DNA from: Chrysophaeum taylorii
Lineage: Eukaryota > Sar > Pelagophyceae > Pelagomonadales > Pelagomonadaceae
Assembly: GCA_029834535.1 (NCBI GenBank)
Contig: JAQMWT010000319.1
Location: forward strand, 84,292-148,291
Length of the DNA stretch: 64,000 bases
Direction: 5' to 3'
This document shows positions 40,691-52,237 of this stretch, piece after piece; position 1 is the first letter of the stretch, and every line of letters begins with the position of its first letter. The translations under genes were made by a program, and so were the position numbers. Below the pieces are notes generated by a model that saw only the letters and a program-made list of their open reading frames with translations, was not told the origin of the DNA and searched no databases.

Positions 40691-43600
40691 CTCGCCATAA
40701 AACCGCAAATCCTCTGCTTTGTCTCGAGCTCTATCTTGCTGTTGGCGGCGCGCAACGGACGTGGATTTACTTTCTTGGACGCGCTTTCGACGGCGTGGAT
40801 TATAGCTTTGATGCGCGCACTTTCGTCGTCGTCGTTTTTCTGATGAACTGTGTTGTCGTGCTGCGCATGCCTCTATTATTGCAGAGGCTAAGTCATTCAT
40901 AAAACTTCCCTCGTAGTGCAGCCACTCTGCCCGAAGTTTTACTGTCTTCGCGTGTCGCTGTTGTCGCCGCCCTAGTCGCTTCACCCTCTTTTGCCCCAAA
41001 TTTGATGATATTCTGGAAAGAAACGTTCTCGCTTTGCTCTTGATTTACCTTCAATTGCTCACTTCGTTTCGCACCGCACATAGTTTTTCATTGTACCACG
41101 CTTGCGCTGTTTGTTAACATCCTTTTTGCTGATGCCGTTGATGCTGATGACGTGTGTTCCCATCATATGTAATCAGGGCTGCCCCCCTCGACCGGAACAA
41201 ACTAAATGCGGCCCGTTGTCTGGGCAGTCTGGCGTCGTAGCCTTTTCGCGCCTTTCTCCACGCTGTCTATATCTTTTCCAACCATCGTCCTTGCTGGCCC
41301 GCGCTTTTTTTCTTTCTTTCTTTCTGTGGCACTTGGAGCCGTTTGCGCGCGGACGCCGGGAGGCCTGACGATGGCCCATTGGCCGCGCCGGTACAGTGGA
41401 TAGACACATCGGCCGGATCGCCGTACGGGAAGATGAGTTGGTAGTATCCATCTGAATTCCTTGTGACTTACAAATGGTCTTGGAACGATGCAAGTACCCC
41501 AGAGTCTTTAGCACGGTAATAATGTATGCTTCAGCGTCGGACTTTAAGTGTTCGATGGCGTAAGAACAGCAATTAATGTTTGACGCGATGCACGTGCTTC
41601 GTGGTATTGTTCGAGGCAGCGAGCATGTGTATCTCACACCCCATGGTGTGCGATTTGCATTGCAGCTGATTCTTAAGGTGAGCTGTATGCGCACGGGGAC
41701 GGCGTAGTCGTCTTTCAACTCGAGACTGTGTCATCGCTTGTAATCTCATTGTAGGGGAACCTGGTGATGGGGATGTTGTCCGGCGGCAATATATCTGCGT
41801 GCAGGATGAGTAAGGCGTCCGTCACGGCTTCCGCGTCTGTAGAGCCAGAGACTGACTGCAAGTGTACGCTGACAAGTGTCCTCATAGGTCAAGTGGTCAC
41901 ACAGGTGGAAGTCTGGAGGGTCCAGTTGTCCACGTATGAAGTTTGTCTGGTGCGCCTGTGTGCATGCAGGGGCTAGAGGCGTCAATGGTTGCGTTGGCAT
42001 CCTGATCTCGTCGGCGGTGAGGGCTGGCTTGGAGAGCTGTTTCTCACGGGTGTTGCACAGGTCAGCTGTTGTTGGAGAGATTTGACCCTCTCCGGGTACA
42101 TAATGGTAGAGGAGACTGCGTGCAGTCTTTAGGCGTGTACAGACCATTCCGCTTGCCACATGCTACTACGACACAAGGTAGGGATTTAAGCCCAAACTCC
42201 GGAAGGACGTTCATTAGGTCCCATAGAAGCGCTTACACACTGACAACGAGGAACGAAGCCTCTGTTAATTAAACAGAAAAAAACCCGTACCCGACGGTAC
42301 GCACCTCGAGGCCTATACTCCATGTTGGAAAAAGAGCTTCTTCTTCTTCAGACCATGAAAATATAATTGCGGAAGGGTAAGGAAAGAAGGAGAGAGGGAA
42401 AGCCGGTATTACGGAGAGAAAACCCTCGTGTAGAGAGAGGCGTTCCAGTGTCGCACACATAATAATAATAGTGTAGCTCTCTGGAGTTGTGCCTTTGCGA
42501 GTGGCGAGAACTCTGCTCGGTGGAACCGGGTGCGCATCGTCTGCGCGATCATTCGAGGAAACTGCAGTACAAGGAGCGTTAAGAGGTGAGTTTTTACTCG
42601 TGTGGGACGATGATGCTTGTTTTACCAAATCGAATCTCTCTGGAAGGGGGCGAGTTGCACGTGGTGGCGACAGCAGAGTTTATGCTGGTGTCGGCGGGCC
42701 ACACGGGTGTGGAGACCGGACGAGCGAGGGCCGGATTGGCGCTGGCGTGCGGCACCAGTTTCTCGTTCGTCGAGAGCAAGAAGACCCGTCGAGTCTTGGT
42801 ACGGAGTCCTCAAGAAGAGGCAAAGTTTGCGAGGCTTGCGGAATCAACAACGTATTGTGCAGCGGTGCAGTGATGCTGGGTTTCGCACACGGGGCCTCCG
42901 CGAGGAGAGGGGATGACGCTCGCATTTGATTTGGTATCGTCTTGGCGATGACTCGGATCGATGTTTGGGTCGCGCGGAGTGAGGCATACGTCGGACTCGG
43001 TATCCAGTTCGTCGGCTGCCTCGAAGTATCGGGCGAACTATAGAGCTGTCAGGCTCTTTGGACGGGCCAAAGTGGCCGCGGAGGACGTCGTTGTCGGACC
43101 GAATGCGTGGGTCGAGACTTGGACGGTGGACCTAGTGACGCGGTTGACGGGCGGAGCACGAGCGCGTGCTGGGCGTGTGCGGGTAGTGGGTTGTCCGAGT
43201 CGGTCGAGTACGCGTCCTCGTCGGTCGAGTACGCGAGTCTATGTGCTTGGGGAGTTCGGGGCGTTGAACTTCCTTGGCGAATCGAGGTTGATGTTCGCGC
43301 GGAGGTCGAGGCTTCGAACCTCCTCGTCTTCCTGGTCTGACCGATGACGCGGGCAAAGGATCTGAGAGACTTCCCCGTCGAGAGAGACCGAGCACGCGTG
43401 GCGAGGGGCGGAGGATCGGAGACGTATTGCTTCCATGTCGAACCGATCACGGGAGTCGGTCCGGTCGAGTCCGTGCGCTTTGTGGTTGCGAGCGCGCTGA
43501 GGTGGCGAGCATTACTTTGTCGCTTCGAGTGCGTTGAAGCGAAGCAGCGACACGTTGGGCTCGGGGATCTTCAAGTTTTGAGGGCGCGAGGCCGAGTTCC

Positions 43601-43709
43601 TCGCAGCGGGGTCGGCGCGTGCATCACACGAAGGGCGCGTCGTTGGCCGCAACTTCGGCAGCGAAAGCGTCGATGTGCTCGGGTTACATCAACGTCAGCC
43701 CGGTGGGCT
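40691..43709. other. Three kilobases without a supported gene
   Basis: Frames of 60-180 codons occur on both strands, but none has a recognisable domain. The GAAGG/AAGG-rich stretch at 42.35-42.42 kb resembles one at 55.94-56.0 kb at the end of element C, so parts may be retrotransposon debris. Confidence 0.4.
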
Positions 43710-44310
43710 TCAACTACCCTCGTCTTCTTGGACGAGGGTCGGGTTCGCGCGAGAGGCTTCGACGGGAGCGCCGGAAGCAGTGGAAGAGGCGGCGTCGAGG
43801 GCACGGCGGGCGAGGTCGGCCGCAACAGAGACGTTGACGGAGTCAGCCAGCTGCAGCGGATGCTTCACGGGCGTCGCGACGAGCGGCGCGGGCGAGGGCT
43901 CGTTTGGCCCGTTTGGCGGCCGCAACTGACGCTTTGCGGGCGTCACGAAGAGCACGGTCGGTCGCAGCAGAAGCTTTGCGGACGTCGCGGCGAACGGTCT
44001 CGGAGAAGGGCACGTTCGGGGCACGGAGTGCCGCATCAGAAGCGCTACTGGCGTCACGGAGAGCACGCTTGGCACTGTCGGCCGCGCGCGAGGTTAAGAG
44101 AGCGTCGCGCTTCGCACTTTTGGCCGCAACAGATGCTTCGTAGGCGTCGCGAGCGTCGAGAGCACGCGTCGACGCGTATCAGAGGCCGAGTCGCGGTCCA
44201 ACATTAGGAAGTGAATCTTCGCCCGAAAGAGGCCGCAGCGTTGGAGCCTGTTGCGCGTGGTCTCGAGACGCCGGAAGGTCGTCTCGAGGGCGAGGCGCTC
44301 TTCGAGCACA
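43710..44310 (-). pseudogene. Alanine/arginine-rich coiled-coil remnant
   Basis: On the minus strand a helical repeat of the type RDARKASVAA..A runs for about 130 residues, preceded in another frame by LEERLALETTFRRLETTRNR. The pattern is a long amphipathic coiled coil broken by a frameshift near 44.17 kb. The plus strand can also be read as an alanine-rich helix here, so the coding strand is not certain. Confidence 0.35.
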
Positions 44311-44627
44311 CGTCCAGATTCGTCCGCCGCGCCGAAGATATATTCTCGAGCCCGTCGGGCGCCTCGGCCTCGAGATGACCGACGTGCAGAAGAAGATCCG
44401 ATCTTCCAGCCGACGGCCCAGGACCTGATGTGCCGCGAGATCCTGAGAGACGCCGGGGGGCCAAGGGACGACGGAGAAGCTCGCCGCGCGCAAGCTCGAC
44501 GCCCTCGGCATCGTCAAGGCGGCGTCGCCAACGATCCAGACCGTATCGCCCAGCGAGACTCGCCTCGCCTCGCCTCGCCTCGCCTCTTCGGTCTCCGAAA
44601 TCACGCGCATCAGCCAAGCGGTGAAAA

Positions 44628-44930
44628 ATGTCGAAAAAGGAAGCTCAGCAACTACTCGACCTCGCGCCCAAGGCGGTCGCCAAACTCAAATCCAAAGGAA
44701 ACGACGTCACAAAGATCACGGTTTTACGGGGAGATCACCCCCATCCTCGGCCGCTACTTGTGCGCGTGTAGCCGAGCCCAAGGGCGACGAAGCGGCCCAC
44801 GCCCTGCAGGACGCCATCGAGGCCAAACCCGACGCCCTCAGCGCGGTCCAGTTGGCCGGTGTCACCTCGGCCCGGACGCCGAGCCCGACGACGAACGACG
44901 ACGATAATAACGACGAAAAAATAGGCCGGT
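44628..44930 (+). pseudogene. Small broken gene, MSKKEAQQLLDLAPKAV...
   Basis: From ATG 44628 the frame gives a convincing helical start (MSKKEAQQLLDLAPKAVAKL) and KGNDVTKITV, then breaks. The likely continuation EITPILGRY and then AEPKGDEAAHALQDAIEAKP with DALSAVQLAGV appears in the two other frames. About 85 residues in all with two frameshifts. The family is unknown. Confidence 0.4.
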
Positions 44931-45146
44931 TCTTAATTAGGTCTGGTTCTTAATTGTAGATCTATTCTATTTATTGCTTGCGCGCGGAGGGGTCGCTGCC
45001 AAGCGACATAGGTGGGCGGCTGACCCGCGTTGTGAAGTCTTCTTGCGCTCGAGCGGCATTCGTGTTTCTCCGGACACTGTGTGCAAACCCGCAATACATG
45101 TCCGACGACGACGACGAATTTTTCTTTATTCCCAGGGTCGCCCACA

Positions 45147-46499
45147 TCATGCTGCCTTGGTTAGATTGTCACGCATGATATTCCCGAGCGCGTGCAGCTT
45201 ATTAGCCCGGAGGTAGGCGTCCTGTTCTCGCTCGTCCTGGAGAGCTTGCCACTCAAAAAAAGGGATGTGGGCAACGTCCCAGCCAAGCCGCCGCAACAGT
45301 CGGGACTTGAAGCGCGTCGATCCGTTCTCAACCCTGGTTTCTTTGAGATAGTGGTATGGACCGTCGACCTCGACCCCGAGCTCGGTGTCAGGTTGAGCCA
45401 CGTCCCCAGCGACAATCCCTCGTCGGTTACGTGCTCGAAGACGTGCGGCGTCCAGCCGACTCGGACGAGCGCCGTCGCAACGTCGCGCTGGAGTTGGGAA
45501 GGTGATGGGTCCTGGCGTTGAAACGCCGCCAGGAGCATCTTGTCGTGGTTCGACAGCCGCCAGCTCCGGTCAGGCCACTCCAGGCGAAAGTGCAGCAAAG
45601 CAAGGTGGCGCTGCGACAAATGGCGATCATCGAGGACATCTAGATTGTGCCACAGCTAATGCTTCGAGCTCGGAAAAAAAATCCGGGTCTTTATTCCAAT
45701 CGACGCAGGCAAATGCCCACGACGTGATGGCGAATTCCTGCGGTTCGAATTCGTCCAGCCGCAAAGGTGCTACGCCGACAATCGCCGCAAAGAGCTCGGG
45801 CGCCTCGACACTCGCCGTCGCGAAGGCCCACGCCAGGTTGGCGAGGTTCTGCGGTTCGAATTCATGCAGCCGCGAAGAGGCCGCGCCGGCGATCGCCGCG
45901 AAGAGTCGAGGTGCCTCGACGCCCGCCTTCGCGAAGGCCCATGCCGTGTTGTTGAGCACCTGCGCGTTAAATTTGCTCAGCCGCGAAGTAGTCGCGCCGG
46001 CGATCGCCGCAAAGAGTTGAGATGCCTCGATGCCCGCCGTCGCGAAGGCCCACGCCGTGTTGGCGAGATCCTGCGAATTAAACTCGCGCAGCCGTGAATT
46101 CGCCGCGCCGGCGATCGCCGCGAAGAGCTGAGGTGCCTCCTCCTCGATGCCCGCCGTCGCGAAGGCCCGCGCCGCGTTGGCGAGATCCTGCGGATTAAAC
46201 TCGCCCAGCCGTGAATTCGCCTCGCCGGCAATCGCCACGAAGAGCTGACGTGCCTCGACGCCCGCCGTCGCGAAGGCCCACGCCGTGTTGGCGAGCGCTT
46301 GCGCGTCGAACTCCCGAACGCAGCGCCGACGAGCGTCGGCGAGAGCCATCACTCGACGATCGCGTCGCACGTCGCTGTTCCGGCCCCCAAACTTGGCAAC
46401 GCGGTGCGCGGCGGTCGACAAGTTCCGAGCGCTGAACTTGTCGCCTCGAGCCGCGAAGAGTGAGAGAATCGTATCGGGAGTCGCGCCGCGGCCCGCCAT
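45147..46499 (-). CDS. OPR-type tandem-repeat protein with RAP domain (frames interrupted)
   Basis: From ATG 46497-46499 the protein has six or seven tandem repeats of about 37 residues built on F.PQDLANTAWAFATAGIE followed by LFAAIAGAA..RL. This is the octotricopeptide-like repeat style of organelle RNA-binding proteins in algae. Downstream comes a conserved helical part (RHLALLHFRLEWP, HDKMLLAAFQRQDPSPSQLQ, RDVATALVRVGWTPHVFEHV) and a RAP domain (ELGVEVDGPYHY, RFKSRLLRRLGWDVAHIPFF, EWQAL), ending at 45147. RAP proteins act in chloroplast or mitochondrial RNA processing or translation. The repeats and the RAP domain share one frame, but the middle part is in another, so two compensating frameshifts (near 45.65 and 45.42 kb), or introns, are needed. 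The frame is open upstream to 46913 without an ATG, which may hide an organelle transit sequence. Confidence 0.72.
45700..46330 (-). repeat. About 111-bp coding tandem repeat of the OPR gene
   Basis: The 37-residue protein repeat is also conserved at DNA level with a period near 111 bp (one unit is two codons longer). Phrases such as GCGAAGGCCCACGCCGTGTT recur in nearly every unit, which points to recent expansion or gene conversion between units. Confidence 0.8.
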
Positions 46500-47024
46500 C
46501 TGCTTCCGCCGCTGCACTCGTTGCCATCGCCGAGCCTCGGCGACCTCACGACGGTCGTTGCGGCGGGCGTGCGAGAGCTGCGCCAACGGCGCGAGGGGCG
46601 GCGAGCAACGCCCGCGCAGGTATGGCACGAGCGGCGCGGCGCTAAGCGCAACGGGACATCCGCAACGGATCGAGGACTGGAGCGGCGCGAACAGCGACGC
46701 GGAACGGCGGCTCGAGCGTGCAGCTGCAATACGGGGCGCGACACGCGGCGCGCAACGCCCACGGCACGCGAACAGCGGAACTTCAATCGCAGTTCCGAAA
46801 AGCGGCGCCGCGGCGCCTTTCAGCTTACCGAGCGCCTTCTGAGTGCTTCTGTGCCGACCTCGTCGAAGCCATCCTCTTCGGCGCCGTCGTCGTTGTCGTC
46901 GACCGGCTCGCACGCCGTCGTCGCCCGCATCGATTCGAAAACCGAGCCGTTCCGACTACGGTCCAACGTCCCGGAAAACTGCGATCCCGGAAATATCAAA
47001 CTCAACTAACCAGGCGAAATTTAT

Positions 47025-47198
47025 TTATTTTTTGACCCTGGAAAATCTAAATCCAACCAACCAGGCGAACGCAATCAACCCGAGCAATCCAACCAAACCA
47101 ACCGCAGCCAAAGCCAACATCCAGCGTTCTCGGTCGCGTCGTCTTCTGGGACCCGCTAAGAGACGCGCGTGCCGTTCCTTCCGAGCAACGCGCATCAT
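47025..47198 (-). CDS. Small single-span membrane protein candidate
   Basis: From ATG 47196-47198 a 57-residue frame has a basic N-terminus (RVARKERHARLLAGPRRRR) and one hydrophobic helix (WMLALAAVGLVGLLGLIAFA) close to the C-terminus, ending RVKK. This is the layout of a tail-anchored peptide or the last exon of a membrane protein. No homology is recognised. Confidence 0.3.
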   Translation of the reverse strand: MMRVARKERHARLLAGPRRRRDRERWMLALAAVGLVGLLGLIAFAWLVGFRFSRVKK

Positions 47199-48029
47199 TG
47201 TGACCAAAACTCTTTTGGCATGGAGATGACGAACACGTTCGGAATTTTTGTTTTCCTGCAGCCACCGCGCCTCCTCTGGTCGTCCGATTCTTTTATAAAG
47301 CCTTAAACGCGAAGAGCGCGAGGCTAGCAGAGGCGCCCCCCTCCCGGCACCCAGTCCGTAGTTCTATTGCTCTGCAGACCACCTGGGCGCGCGCCTAGCA
47401 TTCAAGGCCAGTTCTAGCGTGCGCACGCGGTGGTCAGGTCAGGCACCCCCCTACTACTACCACGAAACTTTCGTCGTCCTGGGAGGTCGCAGACTCCCCC
47501 CTCGGACACAAAACTCTTTAGCGCTGGGGGGTGGCGCCCCCCCCCGCCCAACAAAACGCTGTTATCGCCAAAACCCTCGGATAGCCTTGATCTGACGCCT
47601 TTCATTGAACAAACAAGGCGCACTTTGTTGTTGTTGTTGTTGTTGTTGATTTACAGGTTTGACGCTCCTGGTATCGAGTAGTAGTGGTCGTCAATTCAAG
47701 ACCGCCATATCGACCGGGGTTCACTCGACGACTCGCGTCCATTATACCTCGTGGGCAGACTGTAAGTTCAATGCTCGTAGTCATTCAGAGATGAGAACAG
47801 CAACTCCTTGAAGGAAGGAAGATCGCCGATTGAGAGCGCGCCGTCGAGGGTCCGTCGCCAGAATCTCGTCAGTAGTTCTCGTTGATTTGCAAGAGAACTT
47901 CAGCGTGCTCGCCGCACACCGACGACGCTCTTTGATGACGGGAACGATGCCAGCTCGTTGGCACATCGGACTTGGCAACCAGCATTACAAATCAACATTC
48001 ATCCTCTCTCCCTCGAGAAACGGCGCGTT
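47199..48029. other. No supported gene; (TTG)n microsatellite
   Basis: A TTG trinucleotide run occupies about 47623-47650. No protein family or RNA gene was seen. Confidence 0.5.
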
Positions 48030-48610
48030 GGCGCTCGTCAAAAAAAAAAGACGCTGGACTTCTTTGTCGTGATCGATTCTCGGGAAGAAAGAAAGAACCA
48101 GCAAGAAATACGACGTATTCGTGTGCGACGAATCTTTCTTCTTCTGGCGAAGCGGTCGCCCACAATACTACGTAGCCCGAACGCGTGCAGCAGCTTAATA
48201 GCCCGGAGGTAAGCGTCCTGTTCTCGTTCTCGCCGCGGAGAGCTCGTCGCTCGAAAAAAGGAACGTAAACAACGTCCCAAGCCAACAGCAGTCGGGACTC
48301 GAAGCGCGTAGAGCCGTTGTTCTCAACAACCTTCGTTCTCTTGAGGTAGTGGCCCGTCGACCGCGAGCTTGGTGTCAGGTTGAGCCACGTCCCCAGCGAC
48401 AAATCCCTCGTCGCTCGAAGACGTGCGGCGTCCAGCCGACTCGGACGAGCGCCGTCGCAACGTCGCGCTGGAGTTGGGACGGTGATGGACGTTGATACGC
48501 CCCCAGGAGCATCTGCTGGTGCTTTGACAGCGGGGAGCTTGTTGTTCGATACGTCGGGGACTGCGAACGGCATCGGTCTCGATCGCTGCGCCGCCGCGTC
48601 GTTTCCAAGC
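48030..48610 (-). pseudogene. Decayed second RAP-domain copy
   Basis: Minus-strand fragments repeat the end of the OPR/RAP gene: QRPSPSQLQRDVATALVRVG with WTPHVFERRG, then VAGDVAQPDTKLAVDGPL (compare AQPDTELGVEVDGP), then RFESRLLLAWDVVYVPFFER and YLRAIKLLHAFG. They lie in three frames, and part of the VEVDGP motif is deleted. No tandem repeats precede it. It is a partial duplication of the neighbouring gene's 3' end, or of a relative, now dead. Confidence 0.7.
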
Positions 48611-48757
48611 CGTTGTCTCCCAGTCCCCTCCTCGTGCATCATCATCGCTGCGCCACGGCCTGCAGTCCACCTTGCTGACCCACCGATTTCGACCGTCGTC
48701 GTGGCGCCGTTCGAACTTCACCGAATCCTTACCTTTTACAAAGCCACAGGCGACCCG

Positions 48758-48880
48758 CGTCCAGCAGGACGTCACAATCCGTCGCACATACGTGCGGCGG
48801 CAGGACGCGCATGCCCTACGGGCGGGATCCCTCATCTTTCAACTGCTCTTCGGCTCGGCGATGACCCCGGATTTACGGTC
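48758..48880 (+). repeat. Short dispersed repeat shared with 53558-53690
   Basis: Both places share CAGCA[GA]AACGTCAC-like sequence, GTCGCACATA, a CGCATGCC segment and TCGGCTCGGCGATGACCCCG in the same order. Similarity is patchy. Confidence 0.45.
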
Positions 48881-49559
48881 TCGGGGTGTTCTTAAACAGT
48901 CAGTCGTATTTTAAAACCCTAGACGGCGACTACCAAGTGTGACTGCTCGAGACACGGCGAGCACGGCATATAAAGGATGCAGCCGAAAGCCGTCATGGGC
49001 GGATGGTTTGTCAAGGAACGGAAACCAGTCACGAGAGAGTGGGGGAACGTGTAGTAGACACGGTGTTCGTAATTGTGGCTGAGAGAGGTAAGAAGAAGAT
49101 ATTTGGGCACTTGAAGACATGAGCTAACGCAGTCAGTCAGTCAGTCAGTCAGTCATCAAGGGCAACGCTAGGCGCGTCCACTGGCGCGAGAACTTAGCGG
49201 ACAAATAAATAGTCCCATCTCTAATCTCCCGCTCTCAAAACCTATACGCACCTCTATCTATCAAGCAGTCGACCTTTGAAAAACCTCTTTTCAACACATA
49301 AACATATTTGGTCGATGTATCTCTAAAGTAGTTCAGGACGCTTACTTGGACTAGAGTAAAACCTTCGATTAAGAACACCACCCAAGCGCGCCGAAATTCA
49401 GGCGGAGTGTGCGGGTAACAGGCGGTTTGTGTGTGCTCAAACGACGCGCCCTGGGCCCCTCTACGCGCAGCTAAATCGCGAAGATCCAATTCGACGGTGT
49501 GTAAGAACTCTGCTTAATCCGGGCTTCTAGAGGTGAGAAAAAGACCATCAGAGTGAGGC
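48881..49559. other. No supported gene; (AGTC)n microsatellite
   Basis: An AGTC tetranucleotide run lies at about 49130-49155. No coding or RNA feature could be supported. Confidence 0.5.
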
Positions 49560-50690
49560 CCTCGCTGGTGTTGCCGCCGACTATTGGCCAGCAACTCCTC
49601 GGCCTCGACGTGCGCTGCGAGCGTACTGTGCCCACTTCACGAAGACGCGTTCGAACTCCAAGCATTGAAGTCCGGCATCGCCCCCTCCTCCGAATCCCCA
49701 TTTTTTTTGCTGCTGCCTGCTGCCGCTCCTCGGGCCGAGGAATGGCTTCAGCCCACCAGTCGGGCTCGACGTCGTCATCGTCGTCTACGAGTCGTCGGAC
49801 GCCGGTGCCGTCGCAGATGCAGTCCGTTACTGCGGCGCCTCCAATGATGCCGCCACCGTCGCTGCCGCGGCTGCTCAGAGTTTTGCAGCTACGTTGGCTT
49901 CCTTTGTATCAAAATGCGGTCGAAGCACATACCACGCACATCTTCTTGAGGATGGCATCGTCCGACTCGTCTTGATTGTCGAAGGCTTTACAAACCAGCC
50001 GCAGGTCCAAGAGCACCTAACAAACACGCTTGACTCACTCGGGACGTGACACGAATTGAAACCCGGCGCATAGTCTTGTCCGCGATGGTACCGCCATCAT
50101 AAAGGCCTTGGCCGAACTGGGTGTCGCGGGCCTTATCACGTCACGCAGCAGATGTTGATGACGCGAGTCAGGAGTTCGTGAACTCGCACGTCCCGGAAGA
50201 AGTCGTCCTCGAAGTCTGACTTCGAGACGTGGTATTTTTTTTGCCGTAGATGTTGAAGTGTGCCGTCTTAGAGAGCGCCAACGACATCGCGTCGTCGTTC
50301 CCTTTCAGCACGAACGAGTCGAGCGTCGTCCCCGGGCGTACCCCCGCCGCGTAGCCGCTCACCGGCCGCGACGTTGATCCCCGTCTGCCTCTCGTTGACC
50401 TGCTTGCACTTTCCCCGGCCAATGGTCGGGTGATTCTTGGCTCGAAGTGTTGTTCGTTGCCCTCCCTAAATTGTTGGCGTGTTGTCGCCGTACTGGTCCC
50501 TACAAGCACGAAGGCGTTGCCGTCCTCCTCCTCCTCACCGTCGTCACCACCACCCTCGCTCTCATCCTCCGCGTTGTGACCCGCCACCGGAGGCGCGACA
50601 GCTCCGCATCTCGGCCGTCGTCGCATCCGTAACGCGGACATCGTCTACAGGCTTGACCCAGCCATCGATTGGTCGACTTGGGTACGGTTT
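49560..50690 (-). pseudogene. Second hAT-like remnant, related to 0.6-1.4 kb
   Basis: DNA at 49.62-49.80 kb (CTTCACGAAGACG, GAGGAATGGCTTCAGCCCA) and at 50.51-50.66 kb (AGGCGTTGCCGTCCTCCTCC, TAACGCGGACATCGTCTACA) matches 1.11-1.43 kb, with about 700 bp of extra sequence between them here. Minus-strand fragments include EFERVFVKWAQYARSA (compare EFEHVFVKRVQY), GGTIADKTMRRVSI and SDFEDDFFRDVRVHELLTRV, which read like parts of a hAT transposase core, and an acidic linker. The fragment at 0.6-1.4 kb would then carry an internal deletion. Frames are broken throughout. Confidence 0.5.
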
Positions 50691-50952
50691 TCGTAAAAGT
50701 AGTACTTTACCATCGCTTTGGCGCAACAGTAGAATAGGTAATGTTTGAGCACGACCATTACGCCCACTTCACGACGCACGTCCAGCGCCGCCGTCGTGAT
50801 GATGTGACCCCAAACCGGTTCCCGTGCACCGCGCGAGGACGGTATGCCGCTAGAAAAAGAGCGACACGAAAGTCATTGCGGTGGGTGGTATGTCGGGGAT
50901 TCCAATTCACAGACAGGCAGTTCGAGCACGCGAGGCTAACGTAACAAACCCC

Positions 50953-51570
50953 TTACTCGCCACCGCAGAGGAGGTTCGAGAGGTTAATTCCCGACGAACC
51001 CGGAGGAATACGTGCGTCATGGAGGCAGGCAGAGCCGGGAGGAAGGACCACAAACCTCGCGGCACACGAGCTGAGCAAGTTGCACATCATTCGTTCTGTG
51101 ACCCTCGACGCGCCGTGCGCTCCAACAACGAAGATGGAGGCATCCGCGGGCTCACTCCGAGCAAGCAAAGACGACCATAAGCCTTTTCGACGGCTTCCTG
51201 CGCCACGTATTGCGTCGGTTTTTCGTCTCTTAACAAGCATCGGCGCTGCGAGAAAGATGAGACCATGTCGACACGCGTTCGACGTGGGTCCAACACTGCG
51301 GCGGCAGCCGCGGAGCAAGGCTTCGACGGTCTTGTCGTCCACGCTAAGTCGAAAAAACTTGATCTCCACGGACGCGTCGAACGGCGAACGCGTGTTCTCC
51401 GAAAAAGAAGAAGAAGAAGAAGAAGAGTATAATGGATGAGCCCGCGTTCTCGTAAGGTGGTGAAGATATTCTTCAACTGCGGGAACCGTTCGATTTTTTT
51501 CCGAGTTCGAGTGCCATTCGATAATTATCGGTGGAATAGAGGTTTTGAGAACTCCTTTAGCCGATGGCAT
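50953..51570 (-). CDS. Hypothetical 205-residue protein
   Basis: From ATG 51568-51570 the frame reads MPSAKGVLKTSIPPIIIEWH, a serine run encoded by a (GAA)n/(TTC)n microsatellite at about 51405-51428, then EIKFFRLSVDDKTVEALLRG and a basic half. No family is recognised and there is no support from neighbours. The region from 51571 to 52237 shows no gene. Confidence 0.3.
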   Translation of the reverse strand: MPSAKGVLKTSIPPIIIEWHSNSEKNRTVPAVEEYLHHLTRTRAHPLYSSSSSSSFSENTRSPFDASVEIKFFRLSVDDKTVEALLRGCRRSVGPTSNACRHGLIFLAAPMLVKRRKTDAIRGAGSRRKGLWSSLLARSEPADASIFVVGAHGASRVTERMMCNLLSSCAARFVVLPPGSACLHDARIPPGSSGINLSNLLCGGE

Positions 51571-52237
51571 CGTCCTTCACCCCCTCAAACTTGTCTATCT
51601 TCTTCTGGCGCTCGAAGAGGGTTCAGGTTCCCACGGCGGCAAACTTTCTCTCTGGCGCCTCCATAGCATGTCTCCGTCGTGGGACATTTCTGTCTCGGCA
51701 ACGCTCCTTTTGTGGTTATTGATCTTCTTATTCTAAATTAATAACTGCGGCGCATCGATGGTTGAAGCGGTCGTCGCGCGCGGATCCGGTCGTTCGCTCT
51801 TGCGAACAAACGCCGACAATTGTCTTATCGACAACGTAATGGCAAGCCTCATGGTCGTAGCTCATCTTCGGAACCCTCTCGTTTCGGCGGCTGCTTGGTC
51901 GGAAAGCTCGCAGCGGAATGCCTTCGAGGGCGCGAAGTCTCGCCCGAGCAAACATGTGAGTCGATGCTGTCGTAGAGTCGTGTGATGCGCCCCAGGCCGA
52001 GCGGCTCTCAACGCCACAGACTCCATCAACCGGCGTCTCTCAAGCATCCCCGGCGGGCGTCGGTAGACTCGACGTACATAGAAATTCCCGTCGGCTCGAC
52101 CGCCAACTGACGATCGAACTCCTCTTTGGATTATCAAACACGTCGAGCCCTGCTCCCGCGCACCATGGCTTTAGGATTAGCCTACGCCCCTTGCATCTGG
52201 CCTCCAGTTTTAGTTCTGACTAGGGTTTTGTGCTTTC

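Noticed and set aside
41746-42159. 137-codon minus-strand frame as a retrotransposon protein
   Set aside because: No copia or other RT, integrase or RNase H motif could be placed in it; only general composition is similar.
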